64,000 bases of DNA from Spirodela intermedia (lineage: Eukaryota > Streptophyta > Magnoliopsida > Alismatales > Araceae): NCBI GenBank assembly GCA_902729315.2, contig LR746269.1, positions 1,064,501-1,128,500 on the forward strand, read 5' to 3'. The notes beneath the pieces are model-generated. The model saw only the letters and a program-made list of their open reading frames with translations. It did not search any database and was not told where the DNA came from. Below, in pieces: positions 11,808 through 22,676 of the stretch (position 1 is its first letter; every line of letters begins with the position of its first letter). Position numbers and translations under genes: made by a program.

Positions 11808-12183
11808 TTCCACAGTTCCTCCTCCTCGGATGGCCCCGAAGAGCGAACCAGAGATGGAGCATGGATTTGAGGGCTTGTGGAGCAGTTCAGGCCTCTGCGT
11901 ATCCCCCGCAAGCTTGAGAAAGTTTATGCTCTTACCATTCGATTCTTTGGGGAAAAAAACAAAATACAGTTGAGGTTTCTTTCTCCCTCTCTATCCTTCC
12001 CTTCCAAGTCCATGACATCAATGGATTTCTCTCTCTCTCTCTCTCTCTTTCTTTGTTGGATTGAAAATATTAGATTTTTTGGAAGTTTTTTAGTAACTGG
12101 GTCAACGGTTGGAAACCCGTTTGACGAACCCAGTAGCTGTTACCAGAGAGCCAGAGAGGCATGTAAGACTGATATATATATTC

Positions 12184-12184
<1 letters not shown>

Positions 12185-12236
<52 letters not shown>
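12185..12236. repeat. (GA)n microsatellite
   Basis: About 50 bases of uninterrupted GA repeat, downstream of the RING-H2 gene. Confidence 0.95.
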
Positions 12237-12237
<1 letters not shown>

Positions 12238-12540
12238 CTCCTGGACCCAATGTCCATAACGATGTCCTCTCGAATCGGTTTTGAGATTTCTCGCAGGTGG
12301 AGGAACCTCCGCCAGGCTTCTTTCTTATTTCCCTCTGACTCACGTCTCCCTGGTTCCATCGCTCTCCCTCCTTAACGGCGCCTACGACGTTTCATAGTTT
12401 TTTCTTCATTCCACTGTTCTCGTATCATCCCATCCGTTACCCCAATGAGCACCATCAAGAACGTCAGTTTACCACGATCGTTCGAAGGTAATCGTTAACG
12501 GCGTAGGGGCTGCTCAGCCCAGCTTCACCCGATCTCCCAC

Positions 12541-12560
12541 AGCGAGAGCGAGAGCGAGCG

Positions 12561-12611
<51 letters not shown>
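12541..12611. repeat. (GA)n microsatellite with GAGC start
   Basis: The run begins with AGCGAGCGAGAGCG-type variants and continues as pure GA repeat for about 50 bases. Confidence 0.95.
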
Positions 12612-12612
<1 letters not shown>

Positions 12613-13830
12613 GTGTTGAGAACTCCGCATGGCCAGCTGTCGGCAGATTTCCCCTATATGCCAAAATGGGCGCCACGTTTCGATCCAAAATCGATGACGT
12701 CACGCGGGCGCTCGTTAATTAAAAAGTTGATCAGGTTAAGCAGATGAAGAGTCCAGTTCACATTAGGAGGAGAACCCCACCTACCATCCCCACGTGTAGC
12801 TTGTTAAGGTAGGAATGTCCAAGGGGCCGCAACGCCCCAAAAGCTGCCATGTCATCGATGACGTAATTCATGTATCATCACCGGTATTACCCGTTTACTT
12901 GTACGACTCTGGGTAGGGTCGCTGTTGGGTCGGAACGACCGCGTACAGGCCCATTTACGGACAGTACCTCAACCAATGAACTCGCATGAAAAAATATATA
13001 TACTATGTTTGGTGTGTCTTAATTCAGATCTCATTTTAAAGGGCAGCAGAATATTCATAAAATAAAAAATAAAAAATAAAAAATAAAAAATAAAAATAAT
13101 CAATAAATAAATAAACTATCTAGTTTGGAGCAAAATTACTCATTGTTTCACATGCTGGGCACGCACAACTGATTTTGCAGTAAGAATCAACAAATAAGAT
13201 TGAAGAAATGGTTCATGGGCTTGTGGAAGGGGGAAGCCAAAAATTGGTTGAATCCTAGAACTTGAGTTGATCCAGGCTTAAGAACAGCCATGATTCATGT
13301 TTCACATGGTTTTTTGTGTCTACCTCTAGATGTTGCCTGATCCTATTAAGTCAAATGAGTACCAAATTCTTCAAGCTAAAAGAATGTTGCATTATTAGTT
13401 TTTTTGTTAGGTAAAGAAAGAGAAACATAGTGGAAGAGATTGAGACATACGCCTTCAATGTTTTGTTCACAAATTGGAGAGAAATTTGATGAGCTAGAGT
13501 AATATAAATTCTTGAAAGTAGTGAAGATGACAAGGTCATGTAGTCATTCTAGATAAATCATGCTGTATTATCTTGACAAGCAATACAGCCTAGTGAACCA
13601 GGCATTTTTACAAGATTCTTTGACACGCTACTTTAGCTTTAAAAGTTAATATGTGATGCTAATATCATACTCTTGTGTACTCTCCCCTTTAGATCTTTCG
13701 CTTGAGACATCAATATCTCAAAAACTTAATGACCAAGTTATCTCAAGAGATTGAATGAGAAAGGTGCTCACACTTTTTGGGACATTTTTTTTAGTGATCA
13801 TGTAGAACCCAAGACATTTCTAACCTAATT

Positions 13831-14399
13831 ATTTGATGTGGTGCACGTTGGCCCATCATATTCTTATTAGAAAAAGACTTAATAATCAAAGAATCATCTC
13901 TTCTAAGAAGATGTTAACACCTACAAGGACAACAAGAGTCATTCTCTAACTTTGAGAAAACTATAGAAGAATTGCACATTAGGGTAAAAGTTTCATAAGT
14001 CTTGAAAGAAGAACATCGCTCAAATGAGAAAATGAGTCATAGATATCAAATCATAAGTGCTTTGACTTGTAAAAGAGAGGGTGTGAGAAAACAAAGGAGT
14101 TATTGAAGTATGCTTATTAGTGGAAAGTAGGAGGAGATTGATCATCTCAAAATTAGTCTATATTAGGGTATCATTTTCTTTCCTTTTTTTTTCTCTCTCT
14201 CTCTTCCTCTTTTTTCACCAACCCTCAATTATTGTTATTATCTTAGTCTTTTCTTTCTTCTCATATCGTAATATCCTCCTATTAGGGGCCCCTTGTATTT
14301 AATCGATCTTTGACCAACTATGTGGAACCTTTTATGTACATCTTCTAACAACTATTACTATTAGAGTCAATGTCCACATTGATCAAGGGAGATCCATCA
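13831..14399 (+). repeat. 5' LTR of Ty3/gypsy element (decayed)
   Basis: It aligns in order with the 3' LTR. Shared blocks are TTGATG at the start; GAAAAA(T)GACTTAAT; GACAA..TTTGA/ACTT..GAAA(A/G)CTATAG; GAAG(A/G)A..; TGCTTTG(A/G)CTT..AAAAGAG(A/G)GGGTGTG; the CT-rich run; TATCCTCCTAT(T/C)AGG; CATCTTC(T/C)A(A/G)CAACT; and the end (A/C)CCATCA. Differences are mostly C-to-T or G-to-A, with A/T usually in this copy. Start and end are approximate. Confidence 0.75.
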
Positions 14400-14425
14400 A
14401 ATTGGCACTAGAGCTAGCAGCCATG
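14398..14425 (+). other. Degenerate primer-binding-site region
   Basis: Directly after the 5' LTR end (CATCA) the sequence reads AATTGGCACTAGAGCTAG. It resembles the TGGTATCAGAGC sequence, complementary to initiator Met-tRNA, that starts the interior of many plant LTR elements. Several mismatches make this an inference from position and similarity. Confidence 0.5.
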
Positions 14426-14894
14426 CCACTTAAGACCAACGACATAAGAATCAAGTTCATTAAGGAACAATATGAGAAACTCTGTTGATATCTTTTTAGT
14501 CCTTTAAAAAGATGTTGCCATATTTATGGAAATGACAAGAAGACTCATTGCGAGATTTCGACTATCAAATAATTGGAGTAATGAATCTCTAACTTTAAAG
14601 ATCAACATCATCAATTAATGCATCTTTTGAAAATAGTCACTATGATCTAATCTGTGTTGACCAATTCAATAACATAACTATGAGTGAAACAAGTTATGAT
14701 TGGGTCCCTAATGACTAGACAATTCACAACCAACACCTCCCCTCTAGAAGAGCTATAATAAAGTGGTTAAAAGCTAAAGATGTCCTTATTTAATGGTCAT
14801 ATTTTAATGGTCATTATTTGAAAGCTAAATATGATGAACTATATTTCTCAATGTGTAGACTCTCATCAAGTGACAAACTCATCACTATCAACCT

Positions 14895-15062
14895 CATTTT
14901 AGAAGAAAAAACTCTTGTGTGATATAAATAGATGGATGTAAAAGAACCTTTCAAAGGATGGAAATACTTTCTCCAACAACTATTGGAGTGCTTCAACTTA
15001 AATGACTCAAGTTATCTCTATAATTATTTTTTTAGGATCAAGTAGTATGATATTGCAATATA
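14895..15062 (+). pseudogene. gag remnant
   Basis: The + strand translation gives LEEKTLV, stop, YK, stop, M.. and then EPFKGWKYFLQQLLECF, followed after a frame change by YRDEFE-like residues. This matches the plant retrotransposon gag pattern in which 'L.G.A..W..WM' is followed by 'W..F...L..RF'. Internal stops show it is dead. Confidence 0.6.
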
Positions 15063-15627
15063 ATATAGGGATGAATTTGAATTAATGACTATAATGATTG
15101 AATATATTACATAATACATCATCGATGAAATTTCTCAAAGAGATGTGTAAGAGTCTTCATGTAGAAATTTCTCTCTTTGAGCATATGAACTTAAAGGCTA
15201 TTATGTGCACAACATAAATGATGAAAATGAAATATTATACCATCAAATATCTCAATGAATTAAGCAAAATCAATAGGATAAGTATGCCATAAATATTAGA
15301 TCAAATTATAACCTATAATGATGAAAGGGCCTTGACTTACTTCTATTGAGACGAGGAGTTCTCAATGATAACTCCACTAAAAATATGAGTCATACATAAC
15401 CCTTTATGGAGGCACTGACAATGGATAGAAGCAAACTAATGTAATTTATATCATCAAAATTTAGACATAATGGGCCCAAGTCTTGTATATTTCATGCAAT
15501 GAGAAATACTTACTAGGTCATCATTGTAGTTTAAAACTACATATAATGACCATAAAAGTACATTAAAATGATGAAAATGAAAAGGTATAGAATATAATTA
15601 TTGAAGAAGAGGTATTAGTTAACCTTG

Positions 15628-15755
15628 AAGTATCACTAAACTCTTTAGTTAAAGACTCCCCCACAAAAGTCCTCAAATTTTATGAGAGAATTGAAGAGAG
15701 ATTGATCATTGTCTTCATCAATATCAAAGTCTCTCGTAATTTTATCTCTTAAAAG
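15628..15755 (+). pseudogene. Retroelement aspartic protease remnant
   Basis: Readable without stops as EVSLNSLVKDSP, then VLKFYERIEERLIIVFIN, then IKVSRNFI. It corresponds to the Ty3/gypsy protease block, normally 'SL.A..G.....T....G.I....V.VLIDSGSTHNFI'. The catalytic Asp-Ser-Gly is replaced (Asn-Ile-Lys at that place), so the enzyme would be inactive. A following LPLSSIDIALGL at about 15895-15930 fits the usual LPL..CD.VLG motif downstream. Confidence 0.65.
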
Positions 15756-16309
15756 TTCTATAAGAGTTTTAATTCTTGATGACAACCACCTCCTAGTTTA
15801 AGATTTTAACAAAAATATGAGAGAGAGTCCCAAACACCTAAGTCTATTGTGGAACCACTATAGAGCTCAATCACTCATGATAAATGAAGATATATTGATC
15901 TTACCTCTATCAAGTATTGACATAGCCTTGGGGCTCAAATAGATGAGCAAGATAAAAAAATAAAATTATATTTTAAACACTAAAAAATATTTCGTATGAT
16001 TGAGCCAAATTAGATTCTAAGTCGAGTAGATGTGCAAAACTATAAAGTAAATATTTCTTTTAAAGCCTTATTCAAGATCCTCATAAAAGTTGAGCTCGTG
16101 GTCAAGATGTTCGAAAAATAGAATGGGCCATCATTCTAGAATCATACTCTAAACTCATAAATATCAATCTCTTTAGGTACTCTTATTTTTAGACGATGGA
16201 ACTTGAGATACTTGTTGGCGAAATACTAGTCACTTATATCATATAACATTGAATCAGTTCTTACTTTAACTATACCATCGTTGTGAGGAAGAAATATTAA
16301 ACTTAAAGA

Positions 16310-16450
16310 TTATATGTAAATTACTGTTCACTCAACAAAGTCATAATTTTTGAGCATTTTTCTATTCTGATTGTCGAAGAACTCTTAGATGAAGTATATG
16401 ATACAAAAATCTTCTCAAAGTTAAATTCCAATAAGGTTACTATTTGAATA
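16310..16450 (+). pseudogene. Reverse transcriptase remnant
   Basis: The frame reads LYVNYCSLNKVII, then FSILIVEELLDEVYD, then KIFSKLNS. This corresponds clearly to the plant Ty3/gypsy RT signature 'FCVDYRALNK.T....FPIP.IDELLDEL.GA..FSKLDL'. Stops follow at once. I did not find the downstream YVDD active-site block. Confidence 0.75.
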
Positions 16451-18884
16451 TTTTATGTCATTTCAAAGAAAATATAGTAAATTTAAAATTCATAAATATT
16501 AAAAAATAAGTTTTTAAGAAATATTTAGTTTTATAAGGTTTTTCAGGTTGAAAACAAGGAGAAGAACATGCCCAAATTCAAGTCACTGAATATATGTCTA
16601 CTTGTATTTCTCAAAATCAAAGCCAAAAGAGTCTGAGTTAAACTTTGGTTTCAAAGGCGAAGTTATTTGTAACATAATGTAGAACTAAATCAAACTTTTT
16701 ATCAATTGAAAATAAAAAACATGTAAAGATTCAAGTTTTATAGAAGAATGGGCGGCGCAGTCATCAATCAACTTTTATAGATGAATTCATAGACAATCTT
16801 TTGTCAATGAATGATAATCCCAACACTTATCACTTGATAAAATTGATCGGTGGTGGAAGTTTGACTCTAAACATTCTGCGACATTTAGAGAAAGATCCTT
16901 AGAAGAACTTATTTGTTGTTTGTATTAAGCATGAGACGAGTTGTTGGATGAAGTTTAGCTTCTATACCTCTTGAATCAATGAGAAATTGAAAAGAAATTT
17001 ATTATTTGTATTAGATGGATGATTTGGGTGAATCCAACATTCATCGCCATTGGAGGAGATAGAATGTGGTTGTGGAGAGTGATAGATTGATTCGAGTGAT
17101 TCTTCTTTAAATATTTTTCTATCTTTCGGTGTATTAATTCTATCAATTTCGTAGAATTGTTTGTTGTATTTCTCACTGTATTAGTTACATCAATCGGTTG
17201 ATCAGAAACCCTAAAATCATCTCACTACATTTTATTATTTTATTATTATTTATCATAATAAACACATAAAATTCAATAAAATTTAATAAAATATTAGAAA
17301 AATAGAATTAATACATAAGTATTTTGATAATAATAACCATTGATAAAACCTCTCAAATTATTTCATGGTCAATTTCAACATGTAATTTCTAGAAATTAAT
17401 AAAAAATCACATAAATAAGTTTAAGATCGATGTTTCTAAATTAAAGTAATTTAAAAATATTTCTAATTTTTTAAAATAAATAATAAAATAGTAAGTATTT
17501 TATCATGTAATTAATAAGAGTTATCAATTACCACTAAATCTAAGTCAAAGAAAAATGTATATCCAAAATAATATTCTACATTGTAAATGATTATCAATAA
17601 CTTGTGATTCACCTAAGCCTTTCTAACATGTTAGTGAACATTTTAGTCATTAATAAACCAACATTTCAACTAATTCCTTTGGAGTTTCATATTGATGTTA
17701 ATTTATAATATCTTTATATTTACAAATCAGACCATGAATCACATGATGAACATTTGACCAAAGTGCTCAAACATGCTATCATATATGATTCTACTTTAAA
17801 ACCCAAAAAAAAATGTTCTATCATATATATAAAAATGAACTATCTCAAACATTAGATTTCGACTGAATATGCTATGATCTATCAAAGAAAAAATTGAAAA
17901 CATTGTACAAAATCCTACCCCACCACCCTTTGAGAGCCCATAGGCTTCTTAAGATTAATTAGTTAGTACTATAAATCATCCAAAATTATGGAACAATCAA
18001 GTTGCCTCTCATAGGAAAATTAAGGATGCTTTCTACAGAGGAGATGAGACAAAAGTAAATTTAAAAAAACTCAAAATAGCCATAACATTTGCTTTGGTAC
18101 TTGCTCTTCTTAATTTTTTTATTTATTTTAAATTAAAAGTTGATGCTTCAAGTAGGGGAGCCAATGACACTCATACTACAATGAAAATTGATCACATATT
18201 TCAGCTAAGCTCTCTCTTGACACACTCAAATAGTTTGTAAGTGGAAGTTAATAGTACTAACCACATTGAAGCAAATATATTACTTACAGGGTAAAAAATG
18301 ATTATCTTCACCAATCAATGCAAGCTTAAACTAATCTTAGAGAGTGACTCTCCAAGATCATTAACTTTATTTCAAAATTAAATATAAAGCAATAATCAAG
18401 AATAAAGCTGCTAATGACTTATCTCAAAAACCATAATCAATACATGTAATATTTTTACTAATCAAAATTAATAGATGTGACATTGATTACACATGAATAC
18501 TAGGCTGATCTACAACTATTGGCTATAAAAGGATTAAAATTATATTATAAAAAATGACCCAAATATTACTATCATTAAGTGGTGACTCTTTGTCTACATT
18601 TGTATTGTGCTAGCAAGAAACTATATAGTAACATCAATAATATTTAAAGAGTTTTATGATTTAGTTATTGAATGTTATTATAATTTTTTACAAATTTATA
18701 AGAGGCTAAGCAAGAATGTTTTATGAGTACTAATGAAGAATAATGTTCAGACATATGTGAAATCTTATCACTCAAGCCAATGGGTCAAAAGAATAAGTTT
18801 GAATCTCTCAAGTCCATTGATCAAAAGAATACATCTGAATCTCTCAAGCACATGGGTCTCCTTTGATTATTGTCTACTCTCACT

Positions 18885-19482
18885 AAAGTATGAGAAGACA
18901 TAATGATAGATTTCATTGAATGACTACTTTAGTACCATTTTAGTGGTCATCGATCAATTAAGTAAATATGGCCACTTCTCTTCATCAAATTTATTTTCAG
19001 AAAAAGAAATAGTCAAATATCATATGATTAGATGGTATCCTAACTTTGATTCTCAATGATCAAGATCGAATCTTCATGACTAATTTTTGATAAAAAATTA
19101 TTCAAGTTATAAGGTTCTACACTTTGCAAGACTAATGCATATCATATGCAAATATACAACTAGACAGAAGTGGTCAATGAAGACTTGAGATCTACCTTCA
19201 TTATTTCTCTAGTAATTGACCTTAATAATGAAATATGTGGCTTGCTTAGACATAGTGCTGATACAATACTAATTGTCATGTCTTTGCGACAACAATGTTG
19301 TTCTCCATCATCTATGTCAAATCTATTTAGTTCTTCTTCATTATGAGACAAATGTGGCATGGTTGGGCAACATTGACCACCTATTTAAGAGAAGAGAAAT
19401 GTTTTATCAAATCAAAGAACACTTGACTAGGGACATGAGAAAACTCTTATCTTATATGAGAAACAAGATAAAATTTATGTAA
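18885..19482 (+). pseudogene. Integrase remnant
   Basis: Spread over several frames. EDIMIDFIE is at about 18894. VVIDQLSKYGHFSS then KEIVKYHMIRW lie at about 18941-19035, corresponding to 'VVVDRLTKYGHF..L..P..A..VA'. NDQDRIFMTNF is at about 19050-19085, corresponding to 'S DRD..F.S.FW'. VNEDLRSTF is near 19170. At 19395-19482 EMFYQIKEHLTRD then MRNKIKF match the helix after the integrase core ('L..R...L..L..NL..A..RMK..AD'). Confidence 0.7.
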
Positions 19483-19489
19483 TAATAAC

Positions 19490-20865
19490 ATGAATTTATA
19501 TTTAATGGGTATATTTGAATCATAATATATCTACACATGTTAGAATAATTAAAAAAAAACATGATTTCTAGTGAATAATTTATATTTATAGATTTATTAT
19601 GATCTTTTTAATCATTGTGCTAATATAATCATCCAAGGTTTATACCCTTGACATGTATTTGCCAAAGAGTATGTTCATGGAGTTAAAAATTGAAATGAAA
19701 ATATAGAATTTTTAGTGAGTTTCTCGAAATTAGGTTAAAGCATGTGTTGATTGAAATTACGACCTAGTAATTAAGCTTTTAACTCTTTCAATCAGATCTG
19801 CACATAAATATAATTGGAGCAATGATTTGGATAGGTCAAAAAACTCACGTGTTAACCATTCAAGTCACATTAGTTGGGTCAACTAAAAATAGTAAATTCA
19901 CAAAAAATGGAAAGAGAAGAACAATCAGTTGTTATGTTTGAATCCTTCCGTTATTTGATCCGATTTTTTAATGTGTTTTTTAGAGAGATTTGAGGTAATA
20001 GATCCATGCCTTCTTGACATGAATAAAAGGAGAGAGATCAGAGGAGAAATAAATCTTTTCCTTGCTGGTCGAAATCATCTCATTTCAGGAGGGACGTCCT
20101 ACTCTTGCTCTTGATTTATTAAATTTTAAAATTATTTTCCTTTTTATTTTAATCATTCTTCATATTTATTTATTTTTTCATTTCAGTTCCTATGCTTATG
20201 TGTGTGACAACAAAAAATGTGTTGGATTTCTTTACGTTTCTTCTCTTATTTTGTTACGATTTCTCAAGTTTGAATTTCATTTATTGTTTATTTATGTCAT
20301 GTGAGGTGACACTCACAATATGATTAAATCTAGTTCTCATATAATCATCTACGTTAATATTTAGATTTTATTTTTTATATTTCATCAGTTCTAGAAATTC
20401 TCGGATGACAAGGTAACCAGCTGAAAAACAATCCTTTTCTTCCTCTTCATCTCTTTGTTTTGTTGATTTCTCCAAATTATTCTTGAGTTCATGGATTAGC
20501 ATGAATTAGAAGTGTGATCTGGAGGTGATAAGAAGATGAACAAGAACCTCTCTTTCATTTAAAAACTCAGTGAGATAAAGGAACCCATTCGCAATAACTT
20601 GGCAATAAGAGAATTTCATCTAGTTTTTATTTTTAGTTTTCAATTGTTAACTTTCAATAAGTATTAAGAATGAATGAAAAATATATTTTTATCTTTCATC
20701 CCTCTAGAGATGACTTGGATCCATAATTTATTACTTAAAATATATTTTAAAATTCGAATTATAAATTATTAAATTATAATTATTTTACAACACAACGATT
20801 AAGATCTATTAGGCCCAAGGATGAAAACTTATGTGAACTGCATCGATGGGAGCTCAAGTTCATGG
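19490..20865. mobile_element. Probable nested insertion inside integrase C-terminus
   Basis: The family sequence before this point (MRNKIKF) and after it (VYLQL at about 20877) normally lie only about 15 codons apart. Here they are about 1.4 kb apart. The interval is AT-rich with no coding similarity. It contains an ATAAAAGGAGAGAGATC stretch near 20020 that resembles an LTR promoter. A solo LTR or non-coding element would fit. I could not define exact ends or a target duplication. Confidence 0.45.
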
Positions 20866-21221
20866 TAGGTGCTGTGTCTACCTCCAACTTTGGCTATAAT
20901 GCATGAAGTCATTCTCATGGTGACTATGAAAAGCTGGGGCTTTGATTTTTTGACCCATTTAAGTCCAATAATACATCAGACTGGTGGCCTATCACTTGTC
21001 CTTTCACTCACCACATGCATCCACCCAATCTTCTGTGTCCTTAGCAAAGTGCCCCATTGGTCAATGGAACTTGGGCCATGGAACCGACAAGGTCCTCACG
21101 GTCTAGACATCCTAGTTCAATGGAAAGACCTGTTGGACTCAAGAGAATACTCGGAAAGCAGCCAAAGCATCTCCATTAGCAATCCCAGAAATTTCACCTT
21201 GGGGACAAGGCGAAAGTATTA
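20866..21221 (+). pseudogene. C-terminal (chromodomain-like) tail of the polyprotein
   Basis: VYLQL at about 20877 corresponds to 'VYLKLQPYR'. FFDPFK near 20950 corresponds to 'FFGPF.V'. Then come TCIHPIFCVLSKVPHW ('..IHPVFHVS.L') and ILVQWKDLLDSREYSESS, then NPRNFTLG ('LVQW..L....ATWE....FP.F.LEDKV'). The frame ends eight bases before the polypurine tract. The tail is typical of plant chromovirus-like Ty3/gypsy polyproteins. Confidence 0.7.
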
Positions 21222-21229
21222 GGGAGGAG
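21221..21229 (+). other. Polypurine tract
   Basis: AGGGAGGAG immediately precedes the TG that starts the 3' LTR. This is the expected position and composition of the second-strand primer in an LTR retrotransposon. Confidence 0.7.
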
Positions 21230-21517
21230 TGTTGATGGGAAACTCACCAACCATCACATCATTGCTGAAAAATGACTTAATGGATAGAGAACAATCCCCT
21301 CTAGAACGACGTCATCTACTTGTACGACAAATGCCCTTTGACTTGGGGAAAGCTATAGGGTAACTATATAAAGGAGATGTAGCCTCATAGCTATTGAGGG
21401 AGGAACACTGCATGGATGTAAAGGCGGCCTGTGGATATTGAAGAAGGATGTTGAATCTTAGATGCTTTGGCTTAAAAAAGAGGGGGTGTGCGCCAGCAAA
21501 GAGGGTATCAAAGTGTG

Positions 21518-21559
<42 letters not shown>

Positions 21560-21754
21560 CATCCCCATTACCATTATTTTCTTCGTTTTTTCTTTCTTTC
21601 TTTCTTTCTTTCTCCGTATCATATTATCCTCCTATCAGGTCCCCCCGTATTCTATCAGCCTTCAGCTACCTTAGTAGAACCCTTTTTGTCCATCTTCCAG
21701 CAACTGCTCCTACTAGACAATCAATGGCCGCCTTGGGTCAAGGGGAACCCATCA
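21230..21754 (+). repeat. 3' LTR of Ty3/gypsy element
   Basis: Starts TGTTGATGGG after the polypurine tract and ends CCATCA. A TATATAA box at about 21365-21371 fits an LTR promoter. A pure CT run (about 21520-21555) and a (TTTC)n run (about 21590-21613) lie in its second half. This copy is visibly less AT-shifted than the 5' LTR. Confidence 0.75.
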
Positions 21755-22676
21755 GTATTTATCAAGAGATTGAAAGAGAAAGGTGCTCACACACAAGGTG
21801 TAATTCTAGGTCACCACTAACCTCCTTGGTGAAACAAAACTGAAAGGAGGAGGATCTCATTCCACACTAATTGAAACTAGAAACCCTCTGATCCTCGCAT
21901 CTCGTGGCACAGTGATGATGAGGGCCAAGAATTTCTAGTGTCGATTGCAAGGGGATGGACAACAACGACCACACGATCAGGCTCCTCTGGTAGCTTCTTT
22001 TGCCATTTACCTTCTGGACTTCCCCAACGGAACCTTCCGAATTTGAATTCCAGAAGGCAGGGACGGCGACACGAGGAGGATTTCTAGGCAGTAGAAGCCC
22101 AAAACAGAGTGAAGAAAGTTGGCCCAACAGTAATCCACGAAGACTAGAACAGTGAATTGGGCCTGATAGAATTGTGCGGGCTCAGATGCATGACCAATCT
22201 TGGGCCTCACTTGAAACCGCAGGTCCAACGGACTAGGGCGACCCTAAATTGTTGGCTAGATGCAACTTTTTTTATTAATTTAAAACTATTTTTTAAAATT
22301 TTATGATATCATACCCATGATTATAAAAATAACATAATTACTTTCACGAACATATATCTTAACATTTTTTTCTTCTAAATAAATATTCAGATAAATGTGA
22401 TATAAATGCAGCCCGCTGTCGGGCCCACCTCATCGTCAGTGACGCTTAGAAAACTGGGAGCTTGGACGAGAAAAGCAGGTTGCATCAAGCAATCGTCGCA
22501 GTTTAATTACAGGATTATTAAATCTATTCAACAATAAAAATAATACCCGATCAACTAGGAACAGCAGAGCGAAGGTTCCGAAAACATCTAATTCCACGGC
22601 ACCAAGGGCTGAGTGATTCATCCGTACCTCGTGAAGATGGAGGGTGGGGTCAGAAGCTTCCACAGCCGCCGGCATC
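21755..22676. other. Intergenic, 3' side of glyoxalase gene
   Basis: No gene recognised. 21763-21792 repeats a segment found before the 5' LTR. 22255-22400 is AT-rich. The last 250 bases probably include the 3' UTR of the glyoxalase I gene. Confidence 0.5.

Larger units (their letters stand above)
11808..13830. other. Intergenic with microsatellites, then AT-rich repeat
   Basis: The first 200 bases are probably the 3' UTR of the RING gene. CT/GA tracts follow at 12032-12048, 12185-12236 and 12541-12611. From about 13000 composition becomes strongly AT-rich, with an (AAAAAT)n-like run at about 13055-13100. No gene is recognised. A 30-base segment at 13744-13773 recurs beyond the far end of the retrotransposon. 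Confidence 0.55.
13831..21754 (+). mobile_element. Degenerate Ty3/gypsy LTR retrotransposon
   Basis: An inactive, heavily mutated LTR retrotransposon of about 7.9 kb lies on the + strand. The order of parts is 5' LTR (about 13831-14399), primer-binding-like site, gag remnant, protease remnant, reverse transcriptase remnant, integrase remnant, C-terminal tail, polypurine tract (21221-21229) and 3' LTR (21230-21754). Protease-RT-integrase order, and a tail that ends just before the polypurine tract, place it in Ty3/gypsy rather than copia. No open frame exceeds about 130 codons, and the coding remnants carry many stops and frame changes. The interior is much more AT-rich than the gene regions, as expected from long decay of methylated cytosines. 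No convincing target-site duplication could be read. Confidence 0.85.

Noticed and set aside
10424-11911. Long minus-strand frames opposite the RING-H2 gene
   Set aside because: Shadows of a GC-rich coding exon; the RING ligands on the plus strand are decisive.
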